Shown: piece by piece, positions 1 to 8,514 of the stretch
How positions within the stretch are numbered: the first letter of the stretch is position 1
Layout: each line of letters begins with the position of its first letter
Source: Candidatus Equimonas enterica
GTDB lineage: Bacteria > Bacteroidota > Bacteroidia > Bacteroidales > Bacteroidaceae
Length of the DNA: 15,324 nt
NCBI GenBank assembly: GCA_018066225.1
Contig: JAGHRU010000162.1
Span: 1 to 15,324 of the forward strand
Direction of reading: 5' to 3'
Translations under genes and position numbers: made by a program
Notes under the pieces: generated by a model
The model's input: only the letters and a program-made list of their open reading frames with translations
Told to the model about the DNA's origin: nothing
Database searches by the model: none

Positions 1-57
1 ACCATAGCCCTATTTGTCGAGTATAATCTTACTGAACAAACCCTAATACTTATCACT

Positions 58-3000
58 ATGTTTAAACGTATAGTATCTGTCAGTACAGTACTGTTCCTCA
101 TGGGTCTTACCGCAGGAACCGCTACTGCGGCGAACCGTCAAGAGACTGGTGTCGCCGATGTGAACATCACACAGCAGAATGCCGCTTGCACTGGTGTCGT
201 ACGTGACGCAGCAGGTGAACCTATCGTCGGTGCTTCTGTCATCGTAAAAGGTACCAGCAATGGCGCAAATACCGACCTCGACGGTACGTTCTCGCTCAAG
301 AATGTCAAGGCTGGCGCTACACTTCGCGTTTCCTACATCGGCTACAAAGCCGTTGAGGTGAAATGGAATGGCGGCCCTCTTGATGTTGTGCTTGAGGAAG
401 ACGACACCGCTCTGGGTGAAGTCGTTGTTACCGCTCTCGGCATACAACGTCAGGAGAAAGCCCTCGGTTATGCAATGACCGAGCTTAAAGGCGAAGAACT
501 CAATGCTAACCTCATCAACCCTGTGCAGGCTTTGCAGGGTAAGGTGGCCGGTGTGGAAATCACCGCATCCGATGGTGGTATGTTTGGTGCATCCAAGATA
601 CTTATCCGTGGTGCATCTACCCTTAACAAGAATAACCAACCTATCTACGTTGTCGATGGCATCATCCTCGACAATGGTATCGTGGAGAACGATGCAGACT
701 GGGCTTCTGGTGGCCAAAACTATGGTAATGAGCTCAAAAACCTCAACCCCGATGACTTCGAGACCGTCAGCGTCCTCAAGGGTGCTGCCGCAACGGCGCT
801 TTACGGTAGCCGCGGCTTGAACGGTGCTGTCGTTATTACCACCAAGAGCGGTAAGGGCAAGAAGGGTCTCGGCATTAACTTTAGCCAGACTTTCGGCTTC
901 GACGTTGTTACCAGCCAGCCGCACTTCCAGAACGAGTACATGGACGGTTGCCCGAGCATGTATCGCAGCAGCGACAACATCTGGGATATCAACGACCTGA
1001 ACATCTACAACGAGAACGGTATTCCTTCACTCTACAAACTGACCGAACTCGAGGAGAATGGTCTGGCCTTCGGTCCTGCTTTCTCCAACTACGAGCAACT
1101 GGAATGGTATGACAAGTCCATCATACCTTCACGCGCTTACAAGAACAACTTTAAGGACGCCTACGACACTGGCTTCAACACCAACACCAATGTCGCTATC
1201 AGCGGTGGCAACGAGACCACGACGTTCTATACCTCATTGTCCTATAAGTACGCCAACGGTACTTTGCCCAACAATGACTTCCAGCGCTTCTCCATCCTCG
1301 CCAAGGGTACGCACAAGATTAGCCGCCACGTCGAATTCGAGGCCGGCATCACCTTCGTAAACTCTACCCCGCGCAATGCTCAGCCCAATATCGGTGAAAA
1401 CTTCGCCAGCGGTGCTTGGGACCGTACCTACGATTCCGCTTACTTCCGCGACAAGTATAAGGGCGATCACGGCGGTCTTGCCAGCACGGCTTACGGCGAC
1501 GCTTACGGCCGTGTGCCCGGCATCGGTACTTGGTGGAGTATCTGGGAAAACAACAGTTACCAGAAGGAAACCGTAGTACGCCCCAACCTCAAACTTACGG
1601 CACAACTGACCCCGTGGTTGAAGTGGGTGACCGACGGTAGTTACAATTACTACTACACGCGCTACGAGAGCAAGCAGCCCGGTAGTGGCTACGCCAACAA
1701 GGGTGGTTACTATCAAATAAATCAAAGTCAGAAGGAGCAAATCAACCTCAACACCAACCTCGTCTTTGATAAGTCGTTTGGTGAAGATTGGAACATCAAC
1801 GGCTTCCTCCGCTACGAGCTCTTCCACAACTACCAAAACTACCAAAGCATCAACACTGAGGGCGACTTCATCATTCCTAACCAGTACTTCATCAACAACG
1901 GTAGCAAGGGCTACAAGGCTACTGGCTACATCACTGGTGAGAAGACCGTGCAGTCCATCGCTGCACAGGTGGCAGTAGGTTGGCGCAACCAACTCTTCGT
2001 TGATGTGACGGCACGCAACGACTGGAGTTCCGCTCTCGTCTATGCCGATGGTCACGGTACGTATTCGTACTTCTATCCCTCTATCAACGCATCTTGGTTG
2101 ATCAGCGAGACCTTCCGCGACAAACTGCCCGAGTGGGTGACCTTCATGAAACTCCGTGCCTCTCTCGCACAGGTGGGTAACGACTGCAGCGCATACTACA
2201 TCAACTCCGCTTACAGCCTCAACTCCTATGACAATCCCGACGGCTCTGGCAAGTACTACACACTGTCTCTGCCCAGCACGACTTACTCTCAGAACTTGAA
2301 GCCTGAGCGCAAGACCTCATGGGAAATCGGTATCGACTGGCGCTTCTTCCAGAACCGCTTGGGTCTCGACCTTACCTACTATAAGGAAAATACCAAGGAT
2401 CAAATCATGACCGTTAGCCTGCCCGGTGTGTCTGGCTACAAAAACGCGCTCATCAACGCTGGTAACATCCAGAACTCTGGTATCGAGCTCGCCCTGAACA
2501 CGACGCCTATCAAGACCACCGATTGGCAGTGGGATTTGAACTTCACTTGGACGAAGAATAAGTCGAAGATTGTCGAACTTTCCGACCTCGTGGCCGACTA
2601 CATCAGCCTCAATGGTAATCCCGACTACGGTAACTACCGCATCGGTTCTGTTGCCAAGGTCGGTGGTACTTACGGTATGCTGATGTCCGACTCGTCAGCC
2701 AAGCTCGACTACATCTACGCAGAGGACGGCGAGACCGTTATCGGCGGTACGGGTGAGAAGATGCTCGTATATAGCGACGCCAGCCGTTACGCTTACTATC
2801 AGCGCTCGGGCAAGGTGGAAGAAGTGGGTAACTCTGTGCCCGACTTCCTCGGCTCTATCAACACCTCTCTCCGCTGGAAGAACCTCATGCTCAGCGTTTC
2901 GCTCGACATGCGCTTCGGTGGTAAGGTCGCTTCCTACAACTCCCACTATGGTCTGGCTTACGGCTACACCGAGACTTCGCTCTTCGGTCGTGATGAGAAC

Positions 3001-3510
3001 CACGGTGGTATCACTTGGACCTCTGGTTTCGACGGTAAGACCTATCACGACGGTGTGATACCCGAAGGTATCGTGCCCGCAGGTACGCAGATTACCATGC
3101 CCAATGGCGACGCCTTCGTAGTAGAAGCACAGCCTAACTCAACGGGTACAAGTTACCGTCAGTTGTACGACATGGGCGTCCTCGAGCCTTTGCACCACGC
3201 ACAGTGGACCTATCCGGCCAACAGTTGGAGCAAGTTCACGCTTAGCGATGACTGGTTCACCACGCTGAACTACATTGCTCTTCGTGACATCACGCTGACC
3301 TACACGCTGCCGCAGACATGGGCTGACAAGCTCCGTGCAAAGCGCCTCAATGTTGCCTTCTCGGGTCACAACCTTGGCTATCTGCTCAACACGATGCCTA
3401 ATAAGGAGAACCCCGAAGCCATCGCAGGTACGACTGCTGCTGAGTTCCGTATCCGTCAGTACGCCGGCGTAACGTCCAGCTTCAACTTCACGATTAGTGC
3501 GAGCTTCTAA
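58..3510 (+). CDS. SusC/RagA-family TonB-linked outer membrane transporter
   Basis: 1150-residue TonB-dependent transporter of the SusC type, expected to form an outer-membrane barrel that imports a ligand captured by the SusD-like lipoprotein encoded next. A signal peptide covers about residues 1-24 (hydrophobic core VLFLMGL, cleavage near TATA-AN). A carboxypeptidase-regulatory-like domain covers about 44-113 (GVVRDAAGEPIVGASV; DLDGTFSL; VSYIGYK). The TonB-box-like EVVVTALG lies at 121-128. The plug follows to about residue 265, with ALYGSRGLNGAVVITTKSG as the family signature. The rest is barrel, ending in Phe (FTISASF), as expected for outer-membrane assembly. Length is normal for the family. 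The next gene starts 26 bases downstream, so the two are surely co-transcribed. The substrate cannot be told: no degradative enzyme is nearby and only 57 bases of upstream sequence are present, with no clear promoter. Confidence 0.97.
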   Translation: MFKRIVSVSTVLFLMGLTAGTATAANRQETGVADVNITQQNAACTGVVRDAAGEPIVGASVIVKGTSNGANTDLDGTFSLKNVKAGATLRVSYIGYKAVEVKWNGGPLDVVLEEDDTALGEVVVTALGIQRQEKALGYAMTELKGEELNANLINPVQALQGKVAGVEITASDGGMFGASKILIRGASTLNKNNQPIYVVDGIILDNGIVENDADWASGGQNYGNELKNLNPDDFETVSVLKGAAATALYGSRGLNGAVVITTKSGKGKKGLGINFSQTFGFDVVTSQPHFQNEYMDGCPSMYRSSDNIWDINDLNIYNENGIPSLYKLTELEENGLAFGPAFSNYEQLEWYDKSIIPSRAYKNNFKDAYDTGFNTNTNVAISGGNETTTFYTSLSYKYANGTLPNNDFQRFSILAKGTHKISRHVEFEAGITFVNSTPRNAQPNIGENFASGAWDRTYDSAYFRDKYKGDHGGLASTAYGDAYGRVPGIGTWWSIWENNSYQKETVVRPNLKLTAQLTPWLKWVTDGSYNYYYTRYESKQPGSGYANKGGYYQINQSQKEQINLNTNLVFDKSFGEDWNINGFLRYELFHNYQNYQSINTEGDFIIPNQYFINNGSKGYKATGYITGEKTVQSIAAQVAVGWRNQLFVDVTARNDWSSALVYADGHGTYSYFYPSINASWLISETFRDKLPEWVTFMKLRASLAQVGNDCSAYYINSAYSLNSYDNPDGSGKYYTLSLPSTTYSQNLKPERKTSWEIGIDWRFFQNRLGLDLTYYKENTKDQIMTVSLPGVSGYKNALINAGNIQNSGIELALNTTPIKTTDWQWDLNFTWTKNKSKIVELSDLVADYISLNGNPDYGNYRIGSVAKVGGTYGMLMSDSSAKLDYIYAEDGETVIGGTGEKMLVYSDASRYAYYQRSGKVEEVGNSVPDFLGSINTSLRWKNLMLSVSLDMRFGGKVASYNSHYGLAYGYTETSLFGRDENHGGITWTSGFDGKTYHDGVIPEGIVPAGTQITMPNGDAFVVEAQPNSTGTSYRQLYDMGVLEPLHHAQWTYPANSWSKFTLSDDWFTTLNYIALRDITLTYTLPQTWADKLRAKRLNVAFSGHNLGYLLNTMPNKENPEAIAGTTAAEFRIRQYAGVTSSFNFTISASF

Positions 3511-3536
3511 CATCGTCTAACCTAATATAGTATATC

Positions 3537-5426
3537 ATGAAACTTAAGAATATCATCTATGCAGCAGCACTCACTTCCGTGCTTGCTATGACTACAGGTT
3601 GTGCTGAGGACTACCAAGAACTCAACCAAGACCCTTCCAATGTCACGAAAGTTGACCCCAAGGGTTTCATGGCCCAGGCTGTGCTCAAGTTCCAGCCTAA
3701 CGACTATCTCCTGTGGTGGTATAATGTGTCCTACTTCACACGTTGGACGCAGATGGCTATGCCTTCCAACGGTTACACCGCTGAATTTACGGGCTTGGCC
3801 GAGAATGGTGGACAGGGTTCGCAGTATGTCGAGACGCTCACGTATCGCAATGCTATCCGCCAGTACATCGACAACACCGGCGAGACGCAGTACAAGGCAT
3901 ACGAGTCGGTATGTACGATGCTCAGCATCTACCTTGGTATCTTCGACACCGACATCTATGGTGACCGTCCTTACACGGCCGCTGCTATGTACGACGGTAC
4001 GCCCGCGTCGCTCACGCCCAAGTATGACCGCGTAGAAGACCTCTATACGCTCTGGCTCTCTGAACTCGATGAGTGCGTCAAGTACTTCCAAGACGAGAAG
4101 CAGGAGTTTGTCCCCAGCCAAGATGTGGTCTATCACGGCGACAAGGCCAAGTGGGCAAAGGCTGCCAACTCTCTGAAACTTCGCATCGCTGCACGCCTCT
4201 ACAACAACAATCCTGAGAAGGCCAAGCAGATAGCCGAGAACGTCGTAAGTAGCGATGCTGGTTATATGCAAAGCCTCGACGACGACATGCTCTTCTGCAA
4301 GGCTACGGCTTCTTCCAGCGGTGGCGACACCAACGACTTCGTCTATGGCACGGGCAACGACCTTGCTACGCCTTGTCTGAGCAACAACGTGCTGAAGTTC
4401 ATGCTTGACGCCAAGGATCCTCGCGTCCGCTTCATCTACACCAAGAACAGCTTCAACTCGAAGGTCGTTCAGGGCTTCATCGATGCTGGTAAGTTCGACC
4501 AACTGCCTACGGCTGTGAAGGAAAATGTCGTTCTCGACGAGGATGGCAACTTCAAGGAATGGGGCGGCATGGGCGAGCCTTGGGTACGCTACACGGGTCT
4601 GCCCGTAGTGCTCGATGGCCAGTTCAAGGACGAGTACAACGAGTGGTTTAAGGCTGGTGACCGTTACGCGCTCACTGTCGATGACGTGACCAAGACCTAC
4701 AACCACATCTCCTACCAGAGCGAGGAAATGAAGCGTGGTCGTGCCAACTTTACGCTGCCTACCGTCGGCGGTCTCGTCATCGAGGACACCGAGGACAAGC
4801 CCCTCTACACCATGTACATCACCTCTGGTGAGGTCAATCTCCTGCTGGCAGAGTTCAAGCTCCTCGGGGCTAACCTGCCCAAGGACGCTGAGACTTACTA
4901 CCAACTCGGTGTAGAAAACAGCGTACGCGAATACGACAAACTCGCAAGCCTCAACAAGATACCTTACTATGGTAACACCTACGGTTACGACCCCAACGAG
5001 AAGGTCATCGACCTCCAAGAGGGTGAAATCGAGGCTATGCTGGCTACGCCTGCCGTGCAGCTGACGGGTAGCAATGCAGAGAAGCTCGAGAAGGTTTACC
5101 TCCAGCTCCTCATGCACTACAACCTCCTGCCCGACGATCAGTTTGTCACTGCACGCCGCTCTGGCTATCCCAAGGTAGGCTCTGCCCTGCTGCCGATGGT
5201 GAAGTTTGAAGGCATTGCGCTCACCGCCATACCTCGTCGCTTCGAAATCGCCAATCCGTCTCCCACGGACATCATGCGCGGTCGCATCCTCGAAGCCATC
5301 GATAATCAGGGCTTCACCCCAGGTACCAATCAGTCTGGTAGTGCTTTCAACGCCACGGGCACTGTCCTCAACACCGAGCGTGTATGGCAGGACATGAATG
5401 CTCCTCAGTGGGGTACGCCTAAATAA
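3537..5426 (+). CDS. SusD/RagB-family nutrient-binding outer membrane lipoprotein
   Basis: 629-residue surface lipoprotein that should cap the SusC-like transporter and bind its substrate. The signal peptide ends in a lipobox (MTTGC), giving Cys22 as the lipidated residue. The acidic residues just after it (AEDYQE) fit a Bacteroidetes surface-export signal. The early LNQDPSNVT segment and the later DIYGDRPYTAAA and LTPKYDRVEDLYTLWLSELDE segments are typical of SusD-like proteins, and resemble the SusD_2-like branch most. The C-terminal region contains the RRSGYPK and IPRRFEIANP stretches usual near the end of the family. It directly follows the SusC-like gene and is followed by a terminator, so the operon appears to be just these two genes in this direction. 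The ligand is not predictable from the sequence. Confidence 0.95.
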   Translation: MKLKNIIYAAALTSVLAMTTGCAEDYQELNQDPSNVTKVDPKGFMAQAVLKFQPNDYLLWWYNVSYFTRWTQMAMPSNGYTAEFTGLAENGGQGSQYVETLTYRNAIRQYIDNTGETQYKAYESVCTMLSIYLGIFDTDIYGDRPYTAAAMYDGTPASLTPKYDRVEDLYTLWLSELDECVKYFQDEKQEFVPSQDVVYHGDKAKWAKAANSLKLRIAARLYNNNPEKAKQIAENVVSSDAGYMQSLDDDMLFCKATASSSGGDTNDFVYGTGNDLATPCLSNNVLKFMLDAKDPRVRFIYTKNSFNSKVVQGFIDAGKFDQLPTAVKENVVLDEDGNFKEWGGMGEPWVRYTGLPVVLDGQFKDEYNEWFKAGDRYALTVDDVTKTYNHISYQSEEMKRGRANFTLPTVGGLVIEDTEDKPLYTMYITSGEVNLLLAEFKLLGANLPKDAETYYQLGVENSVREYDKLASLNKIPYYGNTYGYDPNEKVIDLQEGEIEAMLATPAVQLTGSNAEKLEKVYLQLLMHYNLLPDDQFVTARRSGYPKVGSALLPMVKFEGIALTAIPRRFEIANPSPTDIMRGRILEAIDNQGFTPGTNQSGSAFNATGTVLNTERVWQDMNAPQWGTPK

Positions 5427-5465
5427 TGAACTGGTGGCTACACCTCGTGTAGCAGTCTAATACGA

Positions 5466-5507
5466 AATCTCCCCATCAGCAATGGCTGGTGGGGAGATTG
5501 TTTTTTG
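5466..5507 (+). terminator. Intrinsic terminator of the SusC/SusD operon
   Basis: A 15-bp stem (5466-5480 with 5485-5499, one G-T pair, loop AATG) is followed directly by six T residues at 5501-5506. It starts 39 bases after the SusD stop codon. A smaller hairpin lies just before it (GCTACAC at 5437-5443 with GTGTAGC at 5447-5453, loop CTC), so the transcript end is doubly structured. Confidence 0.93.
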
Positions 5508-5520
5508 CCACTTGCCGTGG

Positions 5521-5618
5521 CGCGAAAACGCGCTGGGCAGACACAAAAAACTGTCTGCGCAGACGCTTCAAACGATGTGGGCAGACCGTCGTGGCGGTCT
5601 GCCCACATCGTGAAGGCT
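5521..5618 (-). repeat. 22-base periodic GTCTGCCCA repeat, array A
   Basis: On the minus strand three units begin with GTCTGC at 5586, 5564 and 5542, exactly 22 bases apart. The first reads GTCTGCCCACATCGTTT, the second starts GTCTGCGCAGAC, and the third starts GTCTGCCCAGCGCG. A fourth, inverted unit (GTCTGCCCACATCGTG, plus strand) occupies 5597-5618, nearest the rsmA stop codon. A period of 22 is not a multiple of three, and the stretch lies between convergent gene ends, so it is not coding. A second array with the same period and core lies at 11726-11835. Function unknown. Confidence 0.8.
5572..5611. repeat. Perfect 17-bp hairpin downstream of rsmA
   Basis: Arms 5572-5588 and 5595-5611 are perfectly complementary with a six-base loop (TCGTGG). 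The hairpin is formed by one inverted and one direct copy of the 22-base repeat unit. It begins 12 bases beyond the rsmA stop codon and could mark the end of that transcript, but no T tract follows the stem on either strand. The shared repeat unit suggests the hairpin arose with the array. Confidence 0.85.
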
Positions 5619-5623
5619 GTGCC

Positions 5624-6436
5624 TTAACGCGTCTCTGCGTCGATGGCCTTGGTGAGTGCGATGAACTGCGCGATGCTGAGTTGCTCTGGCCGAGAGGTGA
5701 GCAGCGGCTGCGCCAAGAAGGCGGTGTGGTCGCGCTGTGTGCCCCGCTCACCATCGAGGGCTGCGAGCAAGGGCTTGAGGCTGCCGCGCATCATCTTGCG
5801 CCGTTGCTGGAAGGTCGTCTTGACCAAGCGTTTGAACAGTCGCTCGTCGCAGTCCAACGTTTCGCGGGCATTGCGGCGCATGCAGATGACGGCGCTTTGC
5901 ACCTTTGGGGGCGGATTGAACACACCGGGCGGCACGGTGAAGAGATACTCCACGTCGTACCACAACTGGATGAGCACCGAGAGTATGCCGTAACTCTTGC
6001 TCCCCGGGCTGGCGGCAAGCCGCTCGGCCACCTCGCGCTGTATCATGCCCGTGCAGCAAGGTATGAGGTGGCGGTAGTCCAACATCTTGAAGAAGATTTG
6101 CGAGGAGATGTTGTAGGGGTAGTTGCCCGTGAGCACAAACGCTCGTCCGCCGAAGGTGTGCTCCAAGTGCATCTTGAGGAAGTCGTCCTCTATGATGCCT
6201 TCCTCCAATTGAGGATAGGTGGCACGGAGATAGGCCACGCTCTCGAAGTCGATCTCCACCACCTTCACTTCGCGCCCCTTGGGCATCAAGTATTGCGTCA
6301 GCACCCCCATGCCGGGGCCGACTTCGAGGATAGGTAGGTCGGGACATGCATCTACGGTGTCGGCTATGCGCCGTGCGATGTCTTGATTGACGAGGAAATG
6401 CTGGCCAAGAAACTTCTTGGGACGTACTTTTTGCAT
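5624..6436 (-). CDS. rsmA: 16S rRNA (adenine1518-N6/adenine1519-N6)-dimethyltransferase
   Basis: 270-residue RsmA (KsgA), which uses S-adenosylmethionine to dimethylate two adjacent adenines near the 3' end of 16S rRNA during small-subunit maturation. It begins PKKFLGQHFL, the hallmark N terminus. The SAM-binding motif LEVGPGMGVLT is at about 36-46, and the catalytic motif NYPYNISS lies near residue 100. QRREVAERL-type (here IQREVAERL), VPPGVFNPPPKVQSAV and the basic FQQRRKMMRGSL segment are all as in the family. The frame is open further upstream into the preceding gene, but the Met before QKVRPKKFLGQHF matches homologues, so that start was chosen. It follows the flippase-like gene by 32 bases on the same strand, which suggests an operon. 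Downstream lie the 17-bp hairpin and the 22-base repeats. Confidence 0.97.
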   Translation of the reverse strand: MQKVRPKKFLGQHFLVNQDIARRIADTVDACPDLPILEVGPGMGVLTQYLMPKGREVKVVEIDFESVAYLRATYPQLEEGIIEDDFLKMHLEHTFGGRAFVLTGNYPYNISSQIFFKMLDYRHLIPCCTGMIQREVAERLAASPGSKSYGILSVLIQLWYDVEYLFTVPPGVFNPPPKVQSAVICMRRNARETLDCDERLFKRLVKTTFQQRRKMMRGSLKPLLAALDGERGTQRDHTAFLAQPLLTSRPEQLSIAQFIALTKAIDAETR

Positions 6437-6468
6437 AGGGCAGGGGATAAAATGTTTGGGGCGATGGC

Positions 6469-7443
6469 TCACTTCTTGCGCAAGAGCAAATCGACCCAAC
6501 CATAGGCACCGAGTAGCACTACAAGGGCTGTCTGTATGGTGTGGGTGACGAGGGCGAAGACGATGGCAGGCTGCTCGGCAACGCCGTAGAGCACCAGCAT
6601 CGTCTTGACGGCGAAGTGCCACGGGCCAGCCCCATTGGGCGTGGGCACCAGCACTGCGAAAGAGCCGATGCAGAAGATGAGAAATGCGGCAGGCAGACTC
6701 ACCGATGCCGTCGCCTCGAAACAGAAGAAAGCGAGATAGAAATGCAGGAAATAGCCCGCCCAGATGCCGAGACTATACAGCAGATAAAGGGGCAGGTTGC
6801 TGACATGACGCAGCGACATGATGCCTTCCCAGAAGCCTTGTACAACGTGTTTGCCCTTGCGGAAGACCGTCACACGCCAGAGCAGCATAACGATAAAGAC
6901 GATGGCGATGACGATGCAGGCGGCGGTCACCAGATACCCTGTGCTGGTGAAGCGCGAGAGCAGGCCACGCCAGTCTGTCCCCGTCTCGTGCAGGAAACGG
7001 ATGAGCCACGGCAGTTGCACGACGAAAGCGACGATGGTGAGCAGCACGATGAGCACACTATCGACAATGCGCTCCGTGACGACCGTGCCCAGACTCTTGG
7101 TAAACGACACGCCCGCGTGTTGGCGCAGCGTGCCACAGCGCGTCACCTCGCCCACGCGCGGGATGATGAGGCTCGAGGCGTAGCTGAGGAAGATGGCGTC
7201 GCAGCACACCCGCGACGACGCATCTTCGCCCATAGGCTTGAGCGCCATACGCCAGCGCAGCGCGCGAAAGACGCCCGGCAGCACGCCGACGGCCAAAGAC
7301 AGCAGCATCCAACGCCAATCCATATCTTCCGTCACGGCTTGGAGGAAGATACGATAGTCCATCCCGCGATACATCCACCACAGGATGAGTATCGCCAAGA
7401 CGAAGGGCAGCACGCCCTTTAAGATGACTTTCAGTTGCTTCAT
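6469..7443 (-). CDS. Flippase-like / lysylphosphatidylglycerol synthase TM-domain protein
   Basis: 324-residue inner-membrane protein with about eight hydrophobic spans, for example VLPFVLAILILWWMY near residue 12, WMLLSLAVGVLPGVF near 45, VLIVLLTIVAFVVQLPWL, YLVTAACIVIAIVFIVMLLW, LPLYLLYSLGIWAGYF and a final span before KK. The RVGEVTR and VPTPNGAGPWHFA segments match conserved positions of the LPG_synthase_TM (UPF0104/YbhN-like) family. Members of this family are integral membrane domains found alone or fused to catalytic domains. No soluble transferase domain is present here, so this is the stand-alone form and its substrate is unknown. A lipid or glycolipid transport role is only an inference. 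It is the promoter-proximal gene of a likely two-gene unit with rsmA and diverges from the glycosyltransferase gene. Confidence 0.9.
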   Translation of the reverse strand: MKQLKVILKGVLPFVLAILILWWMYRGMDYRIFLQAVTEDMDWRWMLLSLAVGVLPGVFRALRWRMALKPMGEDASSRVCCDAIFLSYASSLIIPRVGEVTRCGTLRQHAGVSFTKSLGTVVTERIVDSVLIVLLTIVAFVVQLPWLIRFLHETGTDWRGLLSRFTSTGYLVTAACIVIAIVFIVMLLWRVTVFRKGKHVVQGFWEGIMSLRHVSNLPLYLLYSLGIWAGYFLHFYLAFFCFEATASVSLPAAFLIFCIGSFAVLVPTPNGAGPWHFAVKTMLVLYGVAEQPAIVFALVTHTIQTALVVLLGAYGWVDLLLRKK

Positions 7444-7482
7444 TGGGGAGGCGGTGCAGACGGCTTGTGCCGTTTTTCAGCG

Positions 7483-7491
7483 GCAAAATTA
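7483..7491 (-). promoter_or_regulatory. Promoter -7 box for the flippase-like/rsmA unit
   Basis: The minus strand reads TAATTTTGC, an exact match to the Bacteroidetes TAnnTTTG(C) -7 element, 40 bases upstream of the flippase-like start codon. No convincing TTTG -33 box is present at the expected 19-21 base spacing, so confidence is moderate. Confidence 0.55.
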
Positions 7492-7534
7492 AGAAATAAA
7501 TGCCAATCATGCGCTGTTTTTGCGAAAAATATCG

Positions 7535-7543
7535 TATTTTTGC
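7535..7543 (+). promoter_or_regulatory. Promoter -7 box for the glycosyltransferase/pepD unit
   Basis: TATTTTTGC matches the Bacteroidetes TAnnTTTG(C) -7 element and lies 29 bases before the glycosyltransferase ATG. The nearest upstream TTTTG is only 12 bases away, so a normal -33 box is not seen. With the minus-strand box at 7483-7491 it makes this 129-base gap a divergent promoter region. Confidence 0.6.
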
Positions 7544-7572
7544 ACATTGTAGTGCAGACTACCCAGACCACC

Positions 7573-8493
7573 ATGACTGCTCCTATCGCATTTAGCATCC
7601 TCATCCCGACCTACAACTATGACTGCAGCGCGCTCGTCGATGCCTTGCAGCAGCAGTGTGCGACGCTATCGCAGCAAACGCCAGAGTTTCGCTACGAAAT
7701 CCTCGTCGCCGACGACGGTAGCGAGGACGTGAGCACCTTGGTGGCCAACCGTGCCATCAATCAGTGGCCGGGGTGCCAGTTCATTGAGTCGGTCACCAAC
7801 GTGGGGCGTTCACGCATCCGCAATGCCTTGCTGCTTCGTGCCCATGGTGCGTTTCTGCTCCTTATCGACAGCGATGCCGCCGTTTGCCGCCCAGACTTCG
7901 TGGCGCGCTATTGGCAGTCGCGCCATAAGGGCTCTGTCGTTGTCGGGGGCTTGGTCAATCCCGCTGCGCCTCCCTCGCCCGACTGCCTCTTGCGCTACCG
8001 CTATGAGAAAGCGGCCGAGCAACGCCGCACATTGCAGTGGCGTCAGGCGCACCCCTACGCGGAGTTTACGACCTTCAACTTCATGCTTTCGCGTAAGGTT
8101 GCCGCGCAGTTGCGTTTCGACGAGCGGTGTACGGAGTACGGCTATGAGGACACGCTCTACGGCTTGGAGTTGGAGCAGCGCGGCATCACCATTGCCCACA
8201 TCGACAATCCGCTCGTGCATTTAGGCATCAATAGCGGTGTGGCCTTTCTCGCCAACACGGAGGCTGCGTTGCGCACCCTCAGCCAACTCGGCGCATTGAT
8301 GCAGCAACGCTCGCCCATCGCCCGCCTTGCCACGACGCTGCGTCGCTGCTGTCTCACGCCGCTGGTGCGTGGTGGATTTTGGCTCTTGCGCCCTCTGCTG
8401 CGTCGCAATCTCACGGGGCGGCACCCTTCGCTTACCCTGTTTAATTGCTACAAAGTGGGCTACTATTGCTCGCTTCCCACCGATTACCAATAA
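7573..8493 (+). CDS. Family 2 glycosyltransferase
   Basis: 306-residue GT-A fold glycosyltransferase, expected to move a sugar from a nucleotide donor onto an unknown acceptor. The N-terminal strand FSILIPTYN is at 7-15 and the nucleotide-binding DDGS at 47-50. The NVGRSRIRN helix is near 76, the metal-binding DSD (DxD motif) at 99-101, and an acidic YGYEDTLYG catalytic-base region at 189-197. The C-terminal 60 residues are rich in Arg and Leu with the hydrophobic WLLRPLL, possibly membrane-associated, but there is no clear membrane span. The start at 7573 was chosen because it sits just after a good -7 box and just before the conserved strand; the frame is open further upstream without recognisable sequence. 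No other polysaccharide genes are adjacent, so it is probably not part of a capsule cluster. pepD follows after 21 bases. Confidence 0.92.
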   Translation: MTAPIAFSILIPTYNYDCSALVDALQQQCATLSQQTPEFRYEILVADDGSEDVSTLVANRAINQWPGCQFIESVTNVGRSRIRNALLLRAHGAFLLLIDSDAAVCRPDFVARYWQSRHKGSVVVGGLVNPAAPPSPDCLLRYRYEKAAEQRRTLQWRQAHPYAEFTTFNFMLSRKVAAQLRFDERCTEYGYEDTLYGLELEQRGITIAHIDNPLVHLGINSGVAFLANTEAALRTLSQLGALMQQRSPIARLATTLRRCCLTPLVRGGFWLLRPLLRRNLTGRHPSLTLFNCYKVGYYCSLPTDYQ

Positions 8494-8514
8494 CTCTTAT
8501 AAATACTAACGATT

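Noticed and set aside
1..57. Promoter of the SusC/SusD operon
   Set aside because: TATTTG and TATAATCTTA are present, but no TTTG to TAnnTTTG pair at normal spacing was found; the true promoter may lie left of the window.
3522..5117. 531-residue open frame antisense to the SusD-like gene
   Set aside because: No signal, domain or promoter; the sense gene is certain and explains the open frame by codon bias.
6541..7422. Plus-strand open frame over the flippase-like gene
   Set aside because: Extremely rich in His, Asp, Glu and Gln, the typical composition of an antisense read of a hydrophobic membrane protein.
7522..7543. AAAAATA/TATTTTT hairpin as an operator in the divergent gap
   Set aside because: The pairing is only A/T and is explained by the AT-rich promoter box; no second copy or regulator gene nearby.
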